From Pyxicephalus adspersus (taxonomy: Eukaryota; Chordata; Amphibia; Anura; Pyxicephalidae): a stretch of DNA of 64,000 nucleotides. Where the stretch lies: the NCBI RefSeq assembly GCF_032062135.1, contig NC_092859.1, positions 85,952,433 through 86,016,432 of the forward strand, given 5' to 3'. A program made the position numbers and the translations under genes. Under the pieces are notes generated by a model. It was not told where the DNA came from and ran no database searches. It saw only the letters and a list, made by a program, of their open reading frames with translations. This document shows, in pieces, positions 26,701-34,311 of the stretch. Within the stretch, counting starts at the first letter, position 1. The number at the start of each line of letters is the position of its first letter.

Positions 26701-27869
26701 ATTTTGACATTGATTCTCTTTTTTAATTTATCATTTGCAATGATATGTTATTAATATTTGCAAGTGTACAGTATAACACAATTTTTCTCACCAAGCTCAT
26801 CAGATCGTAGCCCGGCCCATCTGGACATTGGATAAGGGTCTTCATTTGCATCAGAGGATGTGTGCCACTGGAAGTTCCTGTCATATTCTGATGAGGCCTG
26901 TGCCAACACAACAACATGAATGTTATACATACAAAATATAAATTCAAATATCAATAGCTATATACATCAATAAAAAGTATGGACTATATAATGTTTTTCA
27001 GCAAGTTATTTCAGGTTACACATTATATCTTTGGTCAAAAATCAGTTTCAGAATTTTAAGAGCAGGTGCAGAACTGCTGGTGGTGATTCTTAAACAAATC
27101 AGCATCTGCAGATTTGACAATGAGCTCAGTACAGGTTAAGTACCGCTCACTGCCGACCCCATTCATTCTCAGTGGGGCTGCAACAAGTAGAAACTACCAC
27201 ACCGTACCCTCATTCACAGACATAACATAACACATAATCTATCATTTCTTTTATAGATTATCTAGTTTTATCTTTATGTGTTCTTTATAATATAACATGA
27301 TGTATATTCAATTAGTATAGATGCATATGGAGCATCTTTTTTTTTTTTATACAAAGTAGATTTACATTATCAACTAATTATAGTATTTTGTATTTGGTTT
27401 CTGATGCACCTAGTCTCATACAAATGACAGACAAATACAGACAGTGACACACGAGGAGAGGACCCTGCCCTGAAGAGCTTACAATCTATACATTATATAT
27501 GGTAGGATAGTGATTGACTTATAGCGCTTCCTTTTCATATTGTTCTTACTTTCACTGTGTCACACTTGTAAAACATTTTTCCTGATCTGATCTTACATTT
27601 ATAAATATTTTTATATATCAATCCACGTGGCAACGTCAGGCACAGCTGCAAACATTAAATACAATATTGATCTGATCATTGCACATGTATAATTTATATC
27701 ACTGAATGGCACTGGATAGGAATGGACATTCAGTATGATGAGAGAAAAGCAATGTTTACCCCTGCAATGTATATCCCCCTCCCTATCACCATACACATGC
27801 TAAATCCTGGTACAAATACAAGCACACACAGACAGCTGCACTTAGCGGCACCTTGAATCGGACGGGCAT
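6790..27869 (-). CDS. MDM1: MDM1 nuclear/centriolar protein, 14 coding exons, 740 residues
   Basis: MDM1 is a microtubule-binding protein of centrioles and nucleus; in the literature it restrains centriole duplication and its loss is linked to retinal degeneration. Coding exons on the minus strand, in order: 27852-27869, 26792-26897, 25599-26002, 24547-24681, 23860-24039, 23106-23248, 21759-21858, 19392-19564, 18330-18605, 13660-13808, 11778-11911, 9275-9509, 8358-8417, 6790-6899. They total 2223 nt, every junction has AG/GT borders and phases agree throughout. Family landmarks seen: N-terminus MPVRFK, the WAGLRSDELG block (about 32-42), repeated S/T-E-Y motifs (residues 9-11, 199-201, 242-244, 333-335, 343-345), the block RAQGTHFSRDHLNQI, RTHHDLTTPA, and a C-terminus ending NFWGNK. 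The usual family length is a little over 700 residues, so this looks full length. No break or frameshift was seen. Exon borders come from reading and are not transcript-verified. Confidence 0.95.
7592..8076. mobile_element. piggyBac-like non-autonomous element
   Basis: The left end is TTTATCCCCCCTAGCGG and the right end CGCTAGGGAGGTAAA, an imperfect inverted pair beginning CCYYCCTAGCG inside degraded TTAA-like sites. Near the left end a GTAATCCCGAGTGTGACTCG motif repeats as GTAATCCCAAGTCACACTCG. The ends resemble piggyBac (CCYT termini, TTAA target). It has no transposase and lies in the intron between MDM1 exons 13 and 14. Confidence 0.6.
8358..8417 (-). CDS. MDM1: MDM1 coding exon 13
   Basis: A 60-nt exon encoding NFNSIGFYSSAIDDDKSIE between a TTTCCAG acceptor and a GTAAAA donor. 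The acidic run leads into the D-D-R-L-S motif of the last exon, as in other MDM1 proteins. Found by phase and splice signals, since it is too short to stand out as an ORF. Confidence 0.85.
8645..8725. repeat. Poly-C tracts (18 and 30 C)
   Basis: Runs of 18 C (8645-8662) and 30 C (8696-8725) in an MDM1 intron. The exact length is doubtful because such runs are error-prone in sequencing. Confidence 0.9.
8790..8935 (+). mobile_element. Interspersed repeat with SINE-type 3' tail
   Basis: Contains AGATTGTAAGCTCTTCCAGG, CTGTGTCACTGTCTGTCAT and the tail TATGTTGGCGTTAAATCCTG with a TAAT-rich end. The tail resembles that of the SINE copies, with a different body. A minus-strand relative is at about 27405-27495. 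Confidence 0.55.
9275..9509 (-). CDS. MDM1: MDM1 coding exon 12
   Basis: Encodes GLRTVDPLPLRED, a variable proline/serine segment, and SPSCRIQGALRDPEFQHN, both hallmarks of the MDM1 C-terminal third. The donor is GTAAAA after one base of a glycine codon. Reading through the donor stays open for 35 more codons, a possible intron-retention terminus. Confidence 0.93.
10020..10255. repeat. Interspersed repeat, also at about 27.1 kb
   Basis: Segments such as AGCATCTGCA, CTGCTCACTGCAGCCCC, ATTCATTC and a GGGGCTGC reappear in the same order at 27100-27185. This suggests a dispersed family of unknown type. It lies in the intron between exons 11 and 12. Confidence 0.45.
10747..11049. mobile_element. 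TTAA-flanked MITE, Kolobok-like (copy 1)
   Basis: The ends are TTAAAGCAGACCGAAACTG and CACTTTAGTTCTGGTTTAA, inverted relative to each other with TTAA at both borders. The same ends recur at 47371-47785. The TTAA target and the AG-start favour Kolobok; piggyBac is the alternative. No coding capacity; it is in the intron between MDM1 exons 11 and 12. Confidence 0.6.
11778..11911 (-). CDS. MDM1: MDM1 coding exon 11
   Basis: Encodes GGTLLVSPSKKHQQTPEQNQ and a lysine-rich tail ending KKAKR before a GTAAGC donor. LVSPSK is typical of MDM1 directly after the LTTPA block. Phase 1 in, phase 0 out. Confidence 0.91.
12073..12363. mobile_element. MITE with TAAG-CTACGTACACAC ends
   Basis: The left end TAAGACTACGTACACAC and right end GTGTGTACGTAGCCTTA form a 17-bp inverted repeat with one mismatch. 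The interior has an AG-rich and CT-rich core (AGAGAGGGAAGGGGG, TCTCTCCCCTAAC). The superfamily was not determined. It lies in the intron between MDM1 exons 10 and 11. The core resembles segments at about 17.46-17.65 kb and 32.1-32.2 kb. Confidence 0.7.
13204..13525 (+). mobile_element. tRNA-derived SINE, near full length
   Basis: A-box-like TGGGTCAGTGG (13215-13225) and B-box-like GGTTCAAATC (13259-13268) form a tRNA-like head. The body has CATGCAGTTAG-GTAATTGGC, and the tail ACTTTGTACAGCGCTGCG ends in TAATAATAA. It lies in the intron between MDM1 exons 10 and 11 on the strand opposite to the gene. Confidence 0.8.
13660..13808 (-). CDS. MDM1: MDM1 coding exon 10
   Basis: Encodes RTNDAKSILPEDES and then GRLPTPKLKNFGLPQRTHHD, continuing LTTPATG, a hallmark block of MDM1. 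The acceptor TTTGCAG and donor GTAATA keep the frame. The intron before it is about 4.5 kb; a poorly conserved extra exon there cannot be excluded. Confidence 0.93.
13809..18329. other. Large MDM1 intron, no further exon recognised
   Basis: About 4.5 kb of AT-rich intron between coding exons 9 and 10. I saw no conserved MDM1 coding block. A segment at about 17.46-17.65 kb resembles the core of the 12.07-12.36 kb MITE. Confidence 0.6.
18330..18605 (-). CDS. MDM1: MDM1 coding exon 9
   Basis: The 276 nt encode a serine/threonine-rich start, the conserved PVRRKLVWDE motif, then a very acidic glutamate-rich tail (EDGAEEAAHSEDEDQEEQ), as expected for this part of MDM1. Longer frames here on either strand are shadows. 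Phase 2 in and out. Confidence 0.9.
19392..19564 (-). CDS. MDM1: MDM1 coding exon 8
   Basis: Encodes VKELREKAEYYRRRAQGTHF and SRDHLNQI, one of the best conserved MDM1 segments and probably helical, then a WDVSSTSS stretch and IKALDLAG. Donor GTATGT; phase 0 in, phase 2 out. Confidence 0.94.
21759..21858 (-). CDS. MDM1: MDM1 coding exon 7
   Basis: Encodes KAKTEYSANYLSPSEY followed by RYKDGAW, matching the fourth S/T-E-Y repeat of MDM1, which is normally followed by a Y-K-x-G-A-W motif. Acceptor TTTTGCAG and donor GTGAGT are strong. A palindromic MITE-like repeat begins only about 50 bp upstream of this acceptor. Confidence 0.93.
21910..22131. mobile_element. Palindromic MITE (copy 2), next to MDM1 exon 7
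   Basis: Two arms of about 100 bp are inverted copies: GCCTGATTGATTAAGGCTCT with GAGCTTTAGTAAATCAGGCC at the outside, and CCAGCAAACCTGGAAT with ATTCCAGGTTTGCTGG at the inside. CATTG lies next to both ends and may be a target duplication. It stops about 50 bp upstream of the exon 7 acceptor. Confidence 0.85.
23106..23248 (-). CDS. MDM1: MDM1 coding exon 6
   Basis: A lysine- and glutamate-rich segment ending TPTKYY plus two bases of an arginine codon. Conservation is low except at the 3' end, which leads into the fourth repeat in the next exon. The GTAGAA donor is immediately an in-frame stop if read through. Phase 0 in, phase 2 out, matching exon 7. Confidence 0.85.
23860..24039 (-). CDS. MDM1: MDM1 coding exon 5
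   Basis: The 60 codons begin VIHNKNQSVPPFK and carry the third repeat (TEYASQFKG), followed by the family pattern SPPAKGPKLRKN and a basic end, PKRK. The borders are TTTCAG acceptor and GTACAT donor, phase 0 at both ends. Confidence 0.92.
24547..24681 (-). CDS. MDM1: MDM1 coding exon 4
   Basis: The 45 codons encode VHRVLQKKAGMNVAP and then RTSEYRRQFERKA, the second S/T-E-Y repeat of MDM1. The borders are AAAAG acceptor and GTACTT donor, phase 0 at both ends. Confidence 0.92.
25599..26002 (-). CDS. MDM1: MDM1 coding exon 3 (largest)
   Basis: The 404 nt complete the split glycine and add 134 residues. It opens with ITKEPRFPSKRRVPYYNPQI, the strongly conserved MDM1 block, then becomes lysine-, serine- and alanine-rich and probably disordered, including two short repeated units of the form SAEGHSE/TDNGHSA. 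The donor is GTAAGC. An ORF runs past the donor into the intron, so only the part before 25599 is exon. Confidence 0.93.
26400..26545. mobile_element. Palindromic MITE, mostly right arm (copy 3)
   Basis: Holds GTCCAGGATTGAAAACATTT (loop), TTCTAGGTTTTCTGGATCAC, CTGATGAAAGTGTATTCTC and TAATAAATCAGGCC. The left arm is missing. It lies in the intron between MDM1 exons 2 and 3. Confidence 0.75.
26792..26897 (-). CDS. MDM1: MDM1 coding exon 2
   Basis: Encodes ASSEYDRNFQW followed by a variable stretch and WAGLRSDELG. It holds the first S-E-Y-x-x-x-F-x-W repeat, a unit implicated in microtubule binding in MDM1. The acceptor is CACAG and the donor GTGAGA; it starts in phase 0 and leaves one nucleotide of a glycine codon. 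Confidence 0.93.
27050..27210. repeat. Interspersed repeat related to that at 10.1 kb
   Basis: Shares AGCATCTGCAGATTTGAC, GTACCGCTCACTGC and CCCATTCATTCTCAGTGGGG order with 10075-10155. It is in MDM1 intron 1; the family is not identified. Confidence 0.45.
27405..27495 (-). repeat. Interspersed repeat fragment
   Basis: On the minus strand it reads ATTGTAAGCTCTTCAGGGC and then CTCGTGTGTCACTGTCTG, matching the body of the repeat at 8790-8935. It lies in MDM1 intron 1. Confidence 0.55.
27852..27869 (-). CDS. MDM1: MDM1 coding exon 1 (start codon)
   Basis: This exon encodes only MPVRFK, the conserved MDM1 N-terminus, then a GTGCCG donor. The 18 nt are whole codons, so the next exon begins in phase 0. 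The ATG was chosen because the six residues match the family start exactly and the upstream sequence is GC-rich and promoter-like. The exon is too short to be found by ORF length. Confidence 0.88.
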
Positions 27870-27990
27870 GTTGCGGAGTCTGGTGTCCCCGGGCTTCCTT
27901 TGTGCTGTGACAAGGTTGGATCTCTGGTGTCACTGCGATGTAAACACAGCTTGTTACCTTGGTAAAGCCCATCCTGCGTCTAAACCAAAC

Positions 27991-28002
27991 TGCGCATGCG
28001 CA
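27991..28002. promoter_or_regulatory. NRF1-type palindromic site
   Basis: TGCGCATGCGCA is a perfect match to the NRF1 consensus palindrome, about 120 bp upstream of the MDM1 start codon. NRF1 commonly activates CpG-rich housekeeping promoters. Binding itself is inferred. Confidence 0.65.
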
Positions 28003-28012
28003 TGTGCTAACG

Positions 28013-28150
28013 ACTCGCGTCCTTTCACCAATCAGAAGGCGACTTCCGGAGTCCCCGCACCACTCGCGTTCTTTCACCAATCAGAAGGCGAGTTCCCGAG
28101 TCCCCGCACCACTCGCGTTCCTTCAGCAATCAGAAGGCGAGTTCCGTAGT
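28013..28150. repeat. Three tandem 49-bp promoter units
   Basis: Units at 28013-28061, 28062-28110 and 28111-28150 (the last cut to 40 bp) share ACTCGCGT, then CAATCAGAAGGCGA. The first two have an intact CCAAT (28028-28032 and 28077-28081); the third has GCAAT. Only the first has CTTCCGG. They look like a local duplication of an NF-Y-type element in the MDM1 promoter. Confidence 0.85.
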
Positions 28151-28599
28151 GTGTTGTTTGTGTGGGGATTGTCTGTGTCTGCCTGGCCACCTGAGAGCTG
28201 GCAGCATTTCCCAGGTGTGGGGTTAGCTTACCTTGTCACCTGGATGTCTGGATTTATGTTACCTCGTCAGTAGTAAAAATATATTCCTCTAAGAGCGGCT
28301 AAAACGCCCCCATTAAATGTATAACACAATGACAAGGATGCAAATGCATAACAAGTTTTTACCCTCCGTCTTAAAACAGACAACAATGCCTTTATGGCTT
28401 TGTGAAAGCAAAACTATATTTCTGCAAGGAATAGTTTTAATCAGGCAGTATTTTTATTGTAGGAGGAGCAGGTAATGTCCTTTCCACAATAAAACGCTTA
28501 CTTGCCTGTTCACTATGAAAAAACAAAAAGTTGTGCATATGATGCTAGGATATGCAGCACCTATTGAAAAAATTCAATCAGCCAATTAAGGAAATCACC

Positions 28600-28665
28600 T
28601 GTCCTTTCCGAGGACCTGCATGCTCGTAATTTTTTTTAAAGTGAGGGTTTAGTTCCACTTTAAAT
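28600..28665. repeat. Possible Kolobok-like terminal fragment
   Basis: TTTAGTTCCACTTTAA (28649-28664) matches the right end of the TTAA-flanked family (TTTAGGTCCACTTTAA at 47.78 kb). The partner end was not found, so this may be a solo end. Confidence 0.35.
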
Positions 28666-28857
28666 CAACTTCTATCAGGGGTCAGCAAACTTTTGGACTA
28701 TAGGCCATTTCAAGAAGTCAAGAAGGCACACTAGGCCAGAAGAAACAAGGTGTCCAGGGAAAAGTTTTTTATTTAAAAATACAGGACGATCAATGGGAAA
28801 CATGATGTTGCATGTTCTTAGAGACAGATACAATATGAGGTTCTAATGATGAGTTCA

Positions 28858-28860
<3 letters not shown>

Positions 28861-28891
<31 letters not shown>
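28861..28891. repeat. (AT)n microsatellite
   Basis: About 15 AT units inside the hAT-like element. Confidence 0.95.
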
Positions 28892-28893
<2 letters not shown>

Positions 28894-29125
28894 TAAATAA
28901 TAAATAACCATTATTAGAACGGGTTTAAAGCATTTTTTTCTTGGAATGGGACTTTATAGGTGCTTTGTGCAATAATATACTTAATGGTAAGAAAATACTA
29001 ATTTTGTTTAAAAGAAAACGTTTCTTTTAAAAATTTCACTGTGATCATGATCAAATTAATCCAATTCATATGATAATATACTTACTTATTTAAATGTATG
29101 TTTATTATGATTTATTATCCAAAGA

Positions 29126-29466
29126 TCAGTGGCTCAGTGGTTAGCATTCTGGCCTTTGCAGTGCTGGGTCCCAGGTTTGAATCTCGGCCAGAACACTATC
29201 TGTATGGCGTTTGCAGGTTCTCCCCGTGTCTGCGTGGGTTTCCTCTGGGTACTTCAGTTTCCTCACACATTCTAAAAACATGCAGTTAGGTTAATTGGCT
29301 TCCCCCAAAAAATTGACCTTATCCTTCATTAATGATATGCAGTATGACAATGGTAGGGACATTAGATTGTGAGCCCCTTTGAGGGACAGTTAGTGACATC
29401 ACTATGGACTTTGTACAGCGCTGCGTAATAGGATGGTGCTATATAAATACTGTGTAATAATAATTT
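29126..29466 (+). mobile_element. tRNA-derived SINE, near full length, nested
   Basis: The best preserved copy: A box TGGCTCAGTGG (29130-29140), B-box-like GGTTTGAATC (29174-29183), body TCTCCCCGTGTCTGCGTGGG, and tail GCGCTGCGTAATAGGATGG then GCTATATAAATACTGTGTAA with a TAATAAT end. It sits within the hAT-like element, so it inserted later. Confidence 0.85.
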
Positions 29467-29999
29467 ATCAGATGATTAATATATGATTAGTAACTAATCT
29501 TTAATATATGATTAGTTATTATTCATCTGATAAATTATGCATCATTAGGTGATATAACTTACTTTTAAACTTACTTTACTTTTTTTTCCTGGCTCTCTGT
29601 TACTGCTTTTGCATCTAGTCCCATGTCCCACGTGTAAGCACCCAGGAACACGTGGAACACAGGACTCCTATCAGCGGGGGACTTTTTCGAGTCCCGTACT
29701 TATGGCTCTGCCCCCACCAGGAATGCCCCTGAAAGGGAAATCCCTCTCCCCTGCAATGCATATGGAGGGGAGGGAGTGTCCCCTTACCCTGGCAGCAGAA
29801 GTGTTAACGCCGGCCGTGGTAAATAGGGAAGGGAGCCACAACAAGGAGGCTCAAGAGCAGCGGGTAGCCAACCCCTGCCCGGCCAGGATCCACCATTAAA
29901 AAACTAGGGGGTCGTTAGGCCTACTTAGGACTACTGACTAGGATGTATCCTGCCTAAAGGCCGGAGTTTGCCGACCTCTGGTCTAAGAGATGGCGGATG

Positions 30000-31740
30000 A
30001 TTGGATATAGCAAGTCACAGACACTGAAGGAAAACAACTGGTTGTGGAATATTATGGTTTATTGGGAACAACCTTGGGGATTACTAAAAGCGAATTTAGG
30101 AGACGTTGTATGTGATCAGCAGGACTATACTACATTAAATAGTACGTCTGTGGCTTATTAATGAGTTAGACTGCTAGGCGATCTTGTCATTTCATTAAAA
30201 TGTTTTATCTACTATATAGATTAGGTTCAAGAAGGTAGGATTCTTGCATAAAGCTATAGAGATAGAACAGGAATATCCATCAAAATGTATTTTTGATGGA
30301 TTTATTGGATAGCCAAGGAAAATGTCTCTTCTTTCTCTCCTCTTATTGTAGTAAATATGAACAACTACAGTACACAAATGTACAGATTTCACTGCCATAA
30401 ACATATGTTAGCAGCAACAGCTCACTTCTTGAAATATTTAGGATTTAGTTTTCTATTATTAAGTGTTGTCACGACAGAGCAGTACATTTTTTATCTCTTT
30501 GCTGTCCCTAAAATTTAGCATTTTTCTTTCTTCACATATTTGCGGGAAGTTAGCAGTAATAGCATGAGCAGAACATTCAGAAATTGAGATTCTCCCTGAT
30601 CATGTGATAAAAACTCTTGCTCATACAGTATATGAGAAAGTGACCACCACCAATAATGTGAATAAAAGCTGAAAATCCAGTGGCAAGGCAGAAAAAAACA
30701 CGATGATATTGAAATTACTTTACAACCTTCTCCTAAATGGATCATCTTGCCTCAGCTGATAATCTGCCGCCAATTATCACAGCATCTCCCAGAAAGAATA
30801 TTAGTGCCCTTCAATCCAATCCAAAATGAACACATGGCAACATGTGCCTCAGCCTGTGCTAGACTGCTAACTCTTAACCAGCACCTCTGTCAGACTCATA
30901 ACCCCTGGATTTAAAGGACTGAAGACATGTGATGTGTAATTCCTGGAACTGATAATCAACAACCCAGCTCTCCACCATGCTGATGACCCATAACCTGCTA
31001 ACCACAGGCCAGCAGCCTGCACTACCTCCACCACCACCACCTCAAGACTGATGACCTGAGATACACAAAGATTACCCAGACTGACTACCTGCACCATCCT
31101 TTAAAATTCAGGACCAGGACAAGCCATACCCCATAGCTCTCTCTATACTGCCATACCCTCCCCATACTGCATGCCAGTATTTACCCCTTTGTATAATTTT
31201 ACAGTGCCATCCAGTAATGCTGGTGGTCAGTCAGCCTTCAGCAGCTGCTCTGCCTTCTGGCACCTGCCGTCATGGTGTGTGTCTATATTGCCGGTTCCAG
31301 CGGGGCATGTGCCGCCTAAGTGGGTCTGTCCTCTCCTGAGCACTGAGCTGTATAGATGTCAGCAAACCTCACTTGGTGATTGATATAAGCTATATATAAG
31401 CACATCAAGTTCAGACCAAATACTTGCTATCCATGAACACATTCGGTTCCTGTCCTGCTGTACTTGTGTTACCTTGTTCAATACAAGTGGTCAACCTTAG
31501 CTTCCCCTGTTCTGATTGTTTGCCATCTAGACCAACCTCTGCTTGTTCTCTGACCATTTACTTTCCTCGCCTGGCTTATCACTTTCTGTGTATGATCTCT
31601 CTGACCTCTGACTTACTTTCACTGTACAATTTGGATTGGCATTTTATCCTGAATTGTCATTGCGAACCTGTCCATTCTCATGTGCTCTCCAATTTTTTGC
31701 CAGTCCTTGTCCCCTCACAGGTGATTCCTTGTGTACTAGA
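30000..31740. other. Intergenic, no gene recognised
   Basis: No conserved coding frame. A CT-rich stretch at 31100-31740 with open but unrecognised frames may be a retroelement terminal region, but no pair or primer-binding site was found. Confidence 0.4.
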
Positions 31741-31746
31741 GTAGCG

Positions 31747-31912
31747 CTGGGGAGAATACACTTTCATCAGTGAAGTTGGGTGGTCCAGCAAACCTGGAAT
31801 GAATCTGATCCAATGAGTTTACAGAAATCCATTCCAGGTTTGCTGGACCACCGAGCTTCACTGGTGAAAGTGTATTCTCCCCAGCCTTGGAGAGCTTTAA
31901 TAAATCAGGCCC
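31747..31912. mobile_element. Palindromic MITE (copy 4)
   Basis: Inner arms are nearly perfect: CACTTTCATCAGTGAAG with CTTCACTGGTGAAAGTG, and CCAGCAAACCTGGAATG with CATTCCAGGTTTGCTGG. The left outer end is truncated; the right end TAAATCAGGCC is intact. The loop is short. Confidence 0.85.
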
Positions 31913-31984
31913 AAAGTCTCAAACTGCCTGTTAGAATGCAGCTTTTTTTTTATTAAGGATTGTGATAATCTAAATGTTAGCTTG

Positions 31985-32215
31985 CCCCTTGAGCTTCAGT
32001 CCAATTATCATTTCAGGGGTAGTATCGGATGCGAACTTGGTATGTGTACAGCGGCCATCCAACGTCCTTCACGGCGTATCCGTAAACGGCTAATGACCAT
32101 AATGCAAGTGAAGAGGAGAGAGCGCAGAGGGGTGCCACATCTTCGTTCTCCCCCTCCCCTCTCCATAGAGCACGTATGTACAGCACTCGTTCATGCATCT
32201 TTCAGTGGTAACATA
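31985..32215. repeat. Interspersed repeat with AG/CT core
   Basis: AAGAGGAGAGAGCGCAGAGG is followed by TCTCCCCCTCCCCTCTCCAT and TTCATGCATCTTTCAGTGG, resembling the core of the 12.07 kb MITE. The termini are not resolved. Open frames across it on both strands are not proteins I recognise. Confidence 0.4.
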
Positions 32216-33325
32216 CATGTACACGTTTTATCCCTCATGCATAGGTATGGTGTTTTATTTTTATTTCACTATTTATATATTGCAATTTCTTTCACATTGA
32301 CTAAATCATGCAGTTTATATTTATACATAGTCTCTGGTATAAAAATATTTTTTTTATTTGTACACACATTTTTGTACATATCAATTGTTTAACATATAGG
32401 TAGACACAACAAGGCAACTCTCTGTGGTATCACTCTACTGACATTCATTTATCTATTATGATGCCACTAGGTGTCTCACTTAACTTGCAGAATAGAAAAT
32501 CATAAAGAATGGGCTTATTTAAATATAATTTATGTCTTCAATATATCTCCTAAATTGTAACCTTTACCAGAACCTTAACTACACACAATGTACGTTGTAA
32601 AGCACAACGTAATTAATATTTAAGATTTGTGTGTATTTCTGATGAGTAAATAATCCTCTGCCTTTATTTTACTCTCTCAAATTCATCTGGTGAGTTGCAA
32701 GGTTTCTTACTCTAATCCATGGATTCCTTATTTATTTTACACCTACCATAGACAAAGGTATCTACTTGAAAGTGTTTTATTTTTGATAGATTGGGCAAGA
32801 ATTAAAACTCATGTTAGGTTTTACTGCAGTTACCTTCACTTCCTGTCTGGTAAAAAGTGTTGTCTCGTCAGGACAAAAAGTGAAAGAAACTATTTAAAAA
32901 TAATTGCCCCCTCCTTCTCCCCATTTAAACAATGAAGTGTGTGGCTGTGGGGGATAATGGCTATAAGTATTTTGTATTAGTAGTAAAGATGCTCATGGAT
33001 ACTAGACCCCTATTTTACTTTAACAGCATGATTACACAAACAGACGCAACCTACTATCATCCCAACATATATGTAAAACATACAAAAGTTTGGTATTTTT
33101 TGTTTGATAAAGTTTATCAGTCAGAAGAAAATGTTTGTCCTAGCTTTTGTCCCTCGTCTTTTGTTTGGATACTGTCCTCTTCCTCTTATAACCTACAGTA
33201 CGTTGAGCTACCTCTAAAAAAAAATAATAGGTAAATAATGAATGCAAGATAGCCTTCAATTATTAATTTATCTTTAGATTAAATAAAGCTTTAGGATTAG
33301 TATAAACCCTATAAACCTTGTGCAT

Positions 33326-33521
33326 AATGGACCTGATTTATTCATGTTCTCCAAGAATGAATAAGATGGACTATCATGGGTGAACCTGTGCGATCCAAAA
33401 AAACCTGAAATGATTTCAGAAAATCATTTCCATGAACAAATTATTTCCAGGTTTGCTAGATCACCCAGCTTTTCCCATGATAGTCCATCTTCTCCATTCT
33501 CAGGGAGTTAATAAATCAGGC
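33326..33521. mobile_element. Palindromic MITE (copy 5), second subfamily
   Basis: Arms GGACCTGATTTATT with AATAAATCAGG, and GATGGACTATCATGGGTGAA with CATGATAGTCCATCTTCTCC. This copy replaces the CACTTTCATCAGTG box of the other copies by GACTATCATGG. Confidence 0.75.
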
Positions 33522-33673
33522 TATAAATATATATATTATAGCCTGCTTGATATTATCAATGTATCATACCAATGAGCATGTATATATTTCATTATTTGTT
33601 AACCAGAAACTCCCCTGGTTTTCTGTGGCCCCTGGCACATGCTAATTACATATATCTCCAGTTTCCAATTAAT

Positions 33674-34174
33674 TTATGCAGACATTTCCCAGTGGATATT
33701 CTGTAGAATGGAACAAATAAACAATTGTGGAGTCCAGCTGTGGGAGAAAATTGTTATTACAGATATATAAAAGGGAATAAATATAATACTGTGGGAAAAT
33801 CTCATCAAATTAGTTTCCAAGAAGTAAGAAAACAGAAGTTGATGTAATGTACCAGCCCTCACTAAATGCAGAATTATTACATTTCCTTGGAGGTGATCAG
33901 TAGTTAGCTGGCACAAGATAGGTTCCTTTGCAATATTAAAAGCTGTCACTGCCTTCGTCACTTCACCTTTTCTTCTTCTATTCCTTGCACCAACATCTTC
34001 TACTTGAACTCTTCGAAGTTTAGGATCTTCAGACATCTTGATTGGCCAAGCCAAAATGACATAACTTCTGTGCACGTAAAAAAGGGCTTCATTCATTTCT
34101 GCTATGATGGGATTGAGGTCATTGGAGAATTGGGGTTGGGGTAAAGGTAGAAGAGGAGAAAATGCAAGGGACAT
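33674..34174 (-). other. Open frame of 166 codons, unassigned
   Basis: An uninterrupted frame with a basic middle (MSEDPKLRRVQVEDVGARNR, then RRKGEVTKAV) and low-complexity hydrophobic ends. I recognise no family and see no splice-supported neighbour. The surroundings are repeats, so it is more likely chance or transposon-derived than a gene. Confidence 0.15.
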
Positions 34175-34311
34175 AAGAAGGGAAAAGGGACAGAGGGAAT
34201 AGGGTTAGAGAGTAAGGGAGAGGGTATTGGGGGAAAAAGAGTGGAAAAAAAGAGGGGAGTAAAAAAGACAGACATCATTGCTGGCATTGTACAGACTCTA
34301 CAAATAATATG

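Larger units (their letters stand above)
27870..28160 (-). promoter_or_regulatory. MDM1: MDM1 5' UTR and GC-rich promoter region
   Basis: This is the most CpG-rich stretch of the window and sits directly upstream of the MDM1 start codon. It contains a perfect NRF1-type palindrome, two CCAAT boxes within tandem units, and an ACTTCCGG sequence resembling an ETS site. No TATA box was seen at a useful distance. This fits a housekeeping, dispersed-initiation promoter; the transcription start is not determined, and a divergent plus-strand transcript is possible. Confidence 0.7.
28676..29980. mobile_element. hAT-like element with nested SINE
   Basis: It begins CAGGGGTCAGCAAACTTTTG and ends with GGAGTTTGCCGACCTCTG, an inverted pair of the hAT-type CAGRGGTCRGCAAACT end. 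It is about 1.3 kb including an AT microsatellite and a SINE. A matching 8-bp target duplication was not clear (ACTTCTAT against GTCTAAGA). Short frames inside the GC-rich part at 29600-29900 do not resemble a transposase. Confidence 0.65.

Noticed and set aside
27853..28273. Overlapping plus-strand frames in the promoter region
   Set aside because: They run through the tandem 49-bp units and the MDM1 first exon; the repeated peptide is a by-product of the DNA repeats.
31100..31740. CT-rich region as a retroelement LTR
   Set aside because: No paired copy, no TG...CA borders with target duplication, no primer-binding site found.
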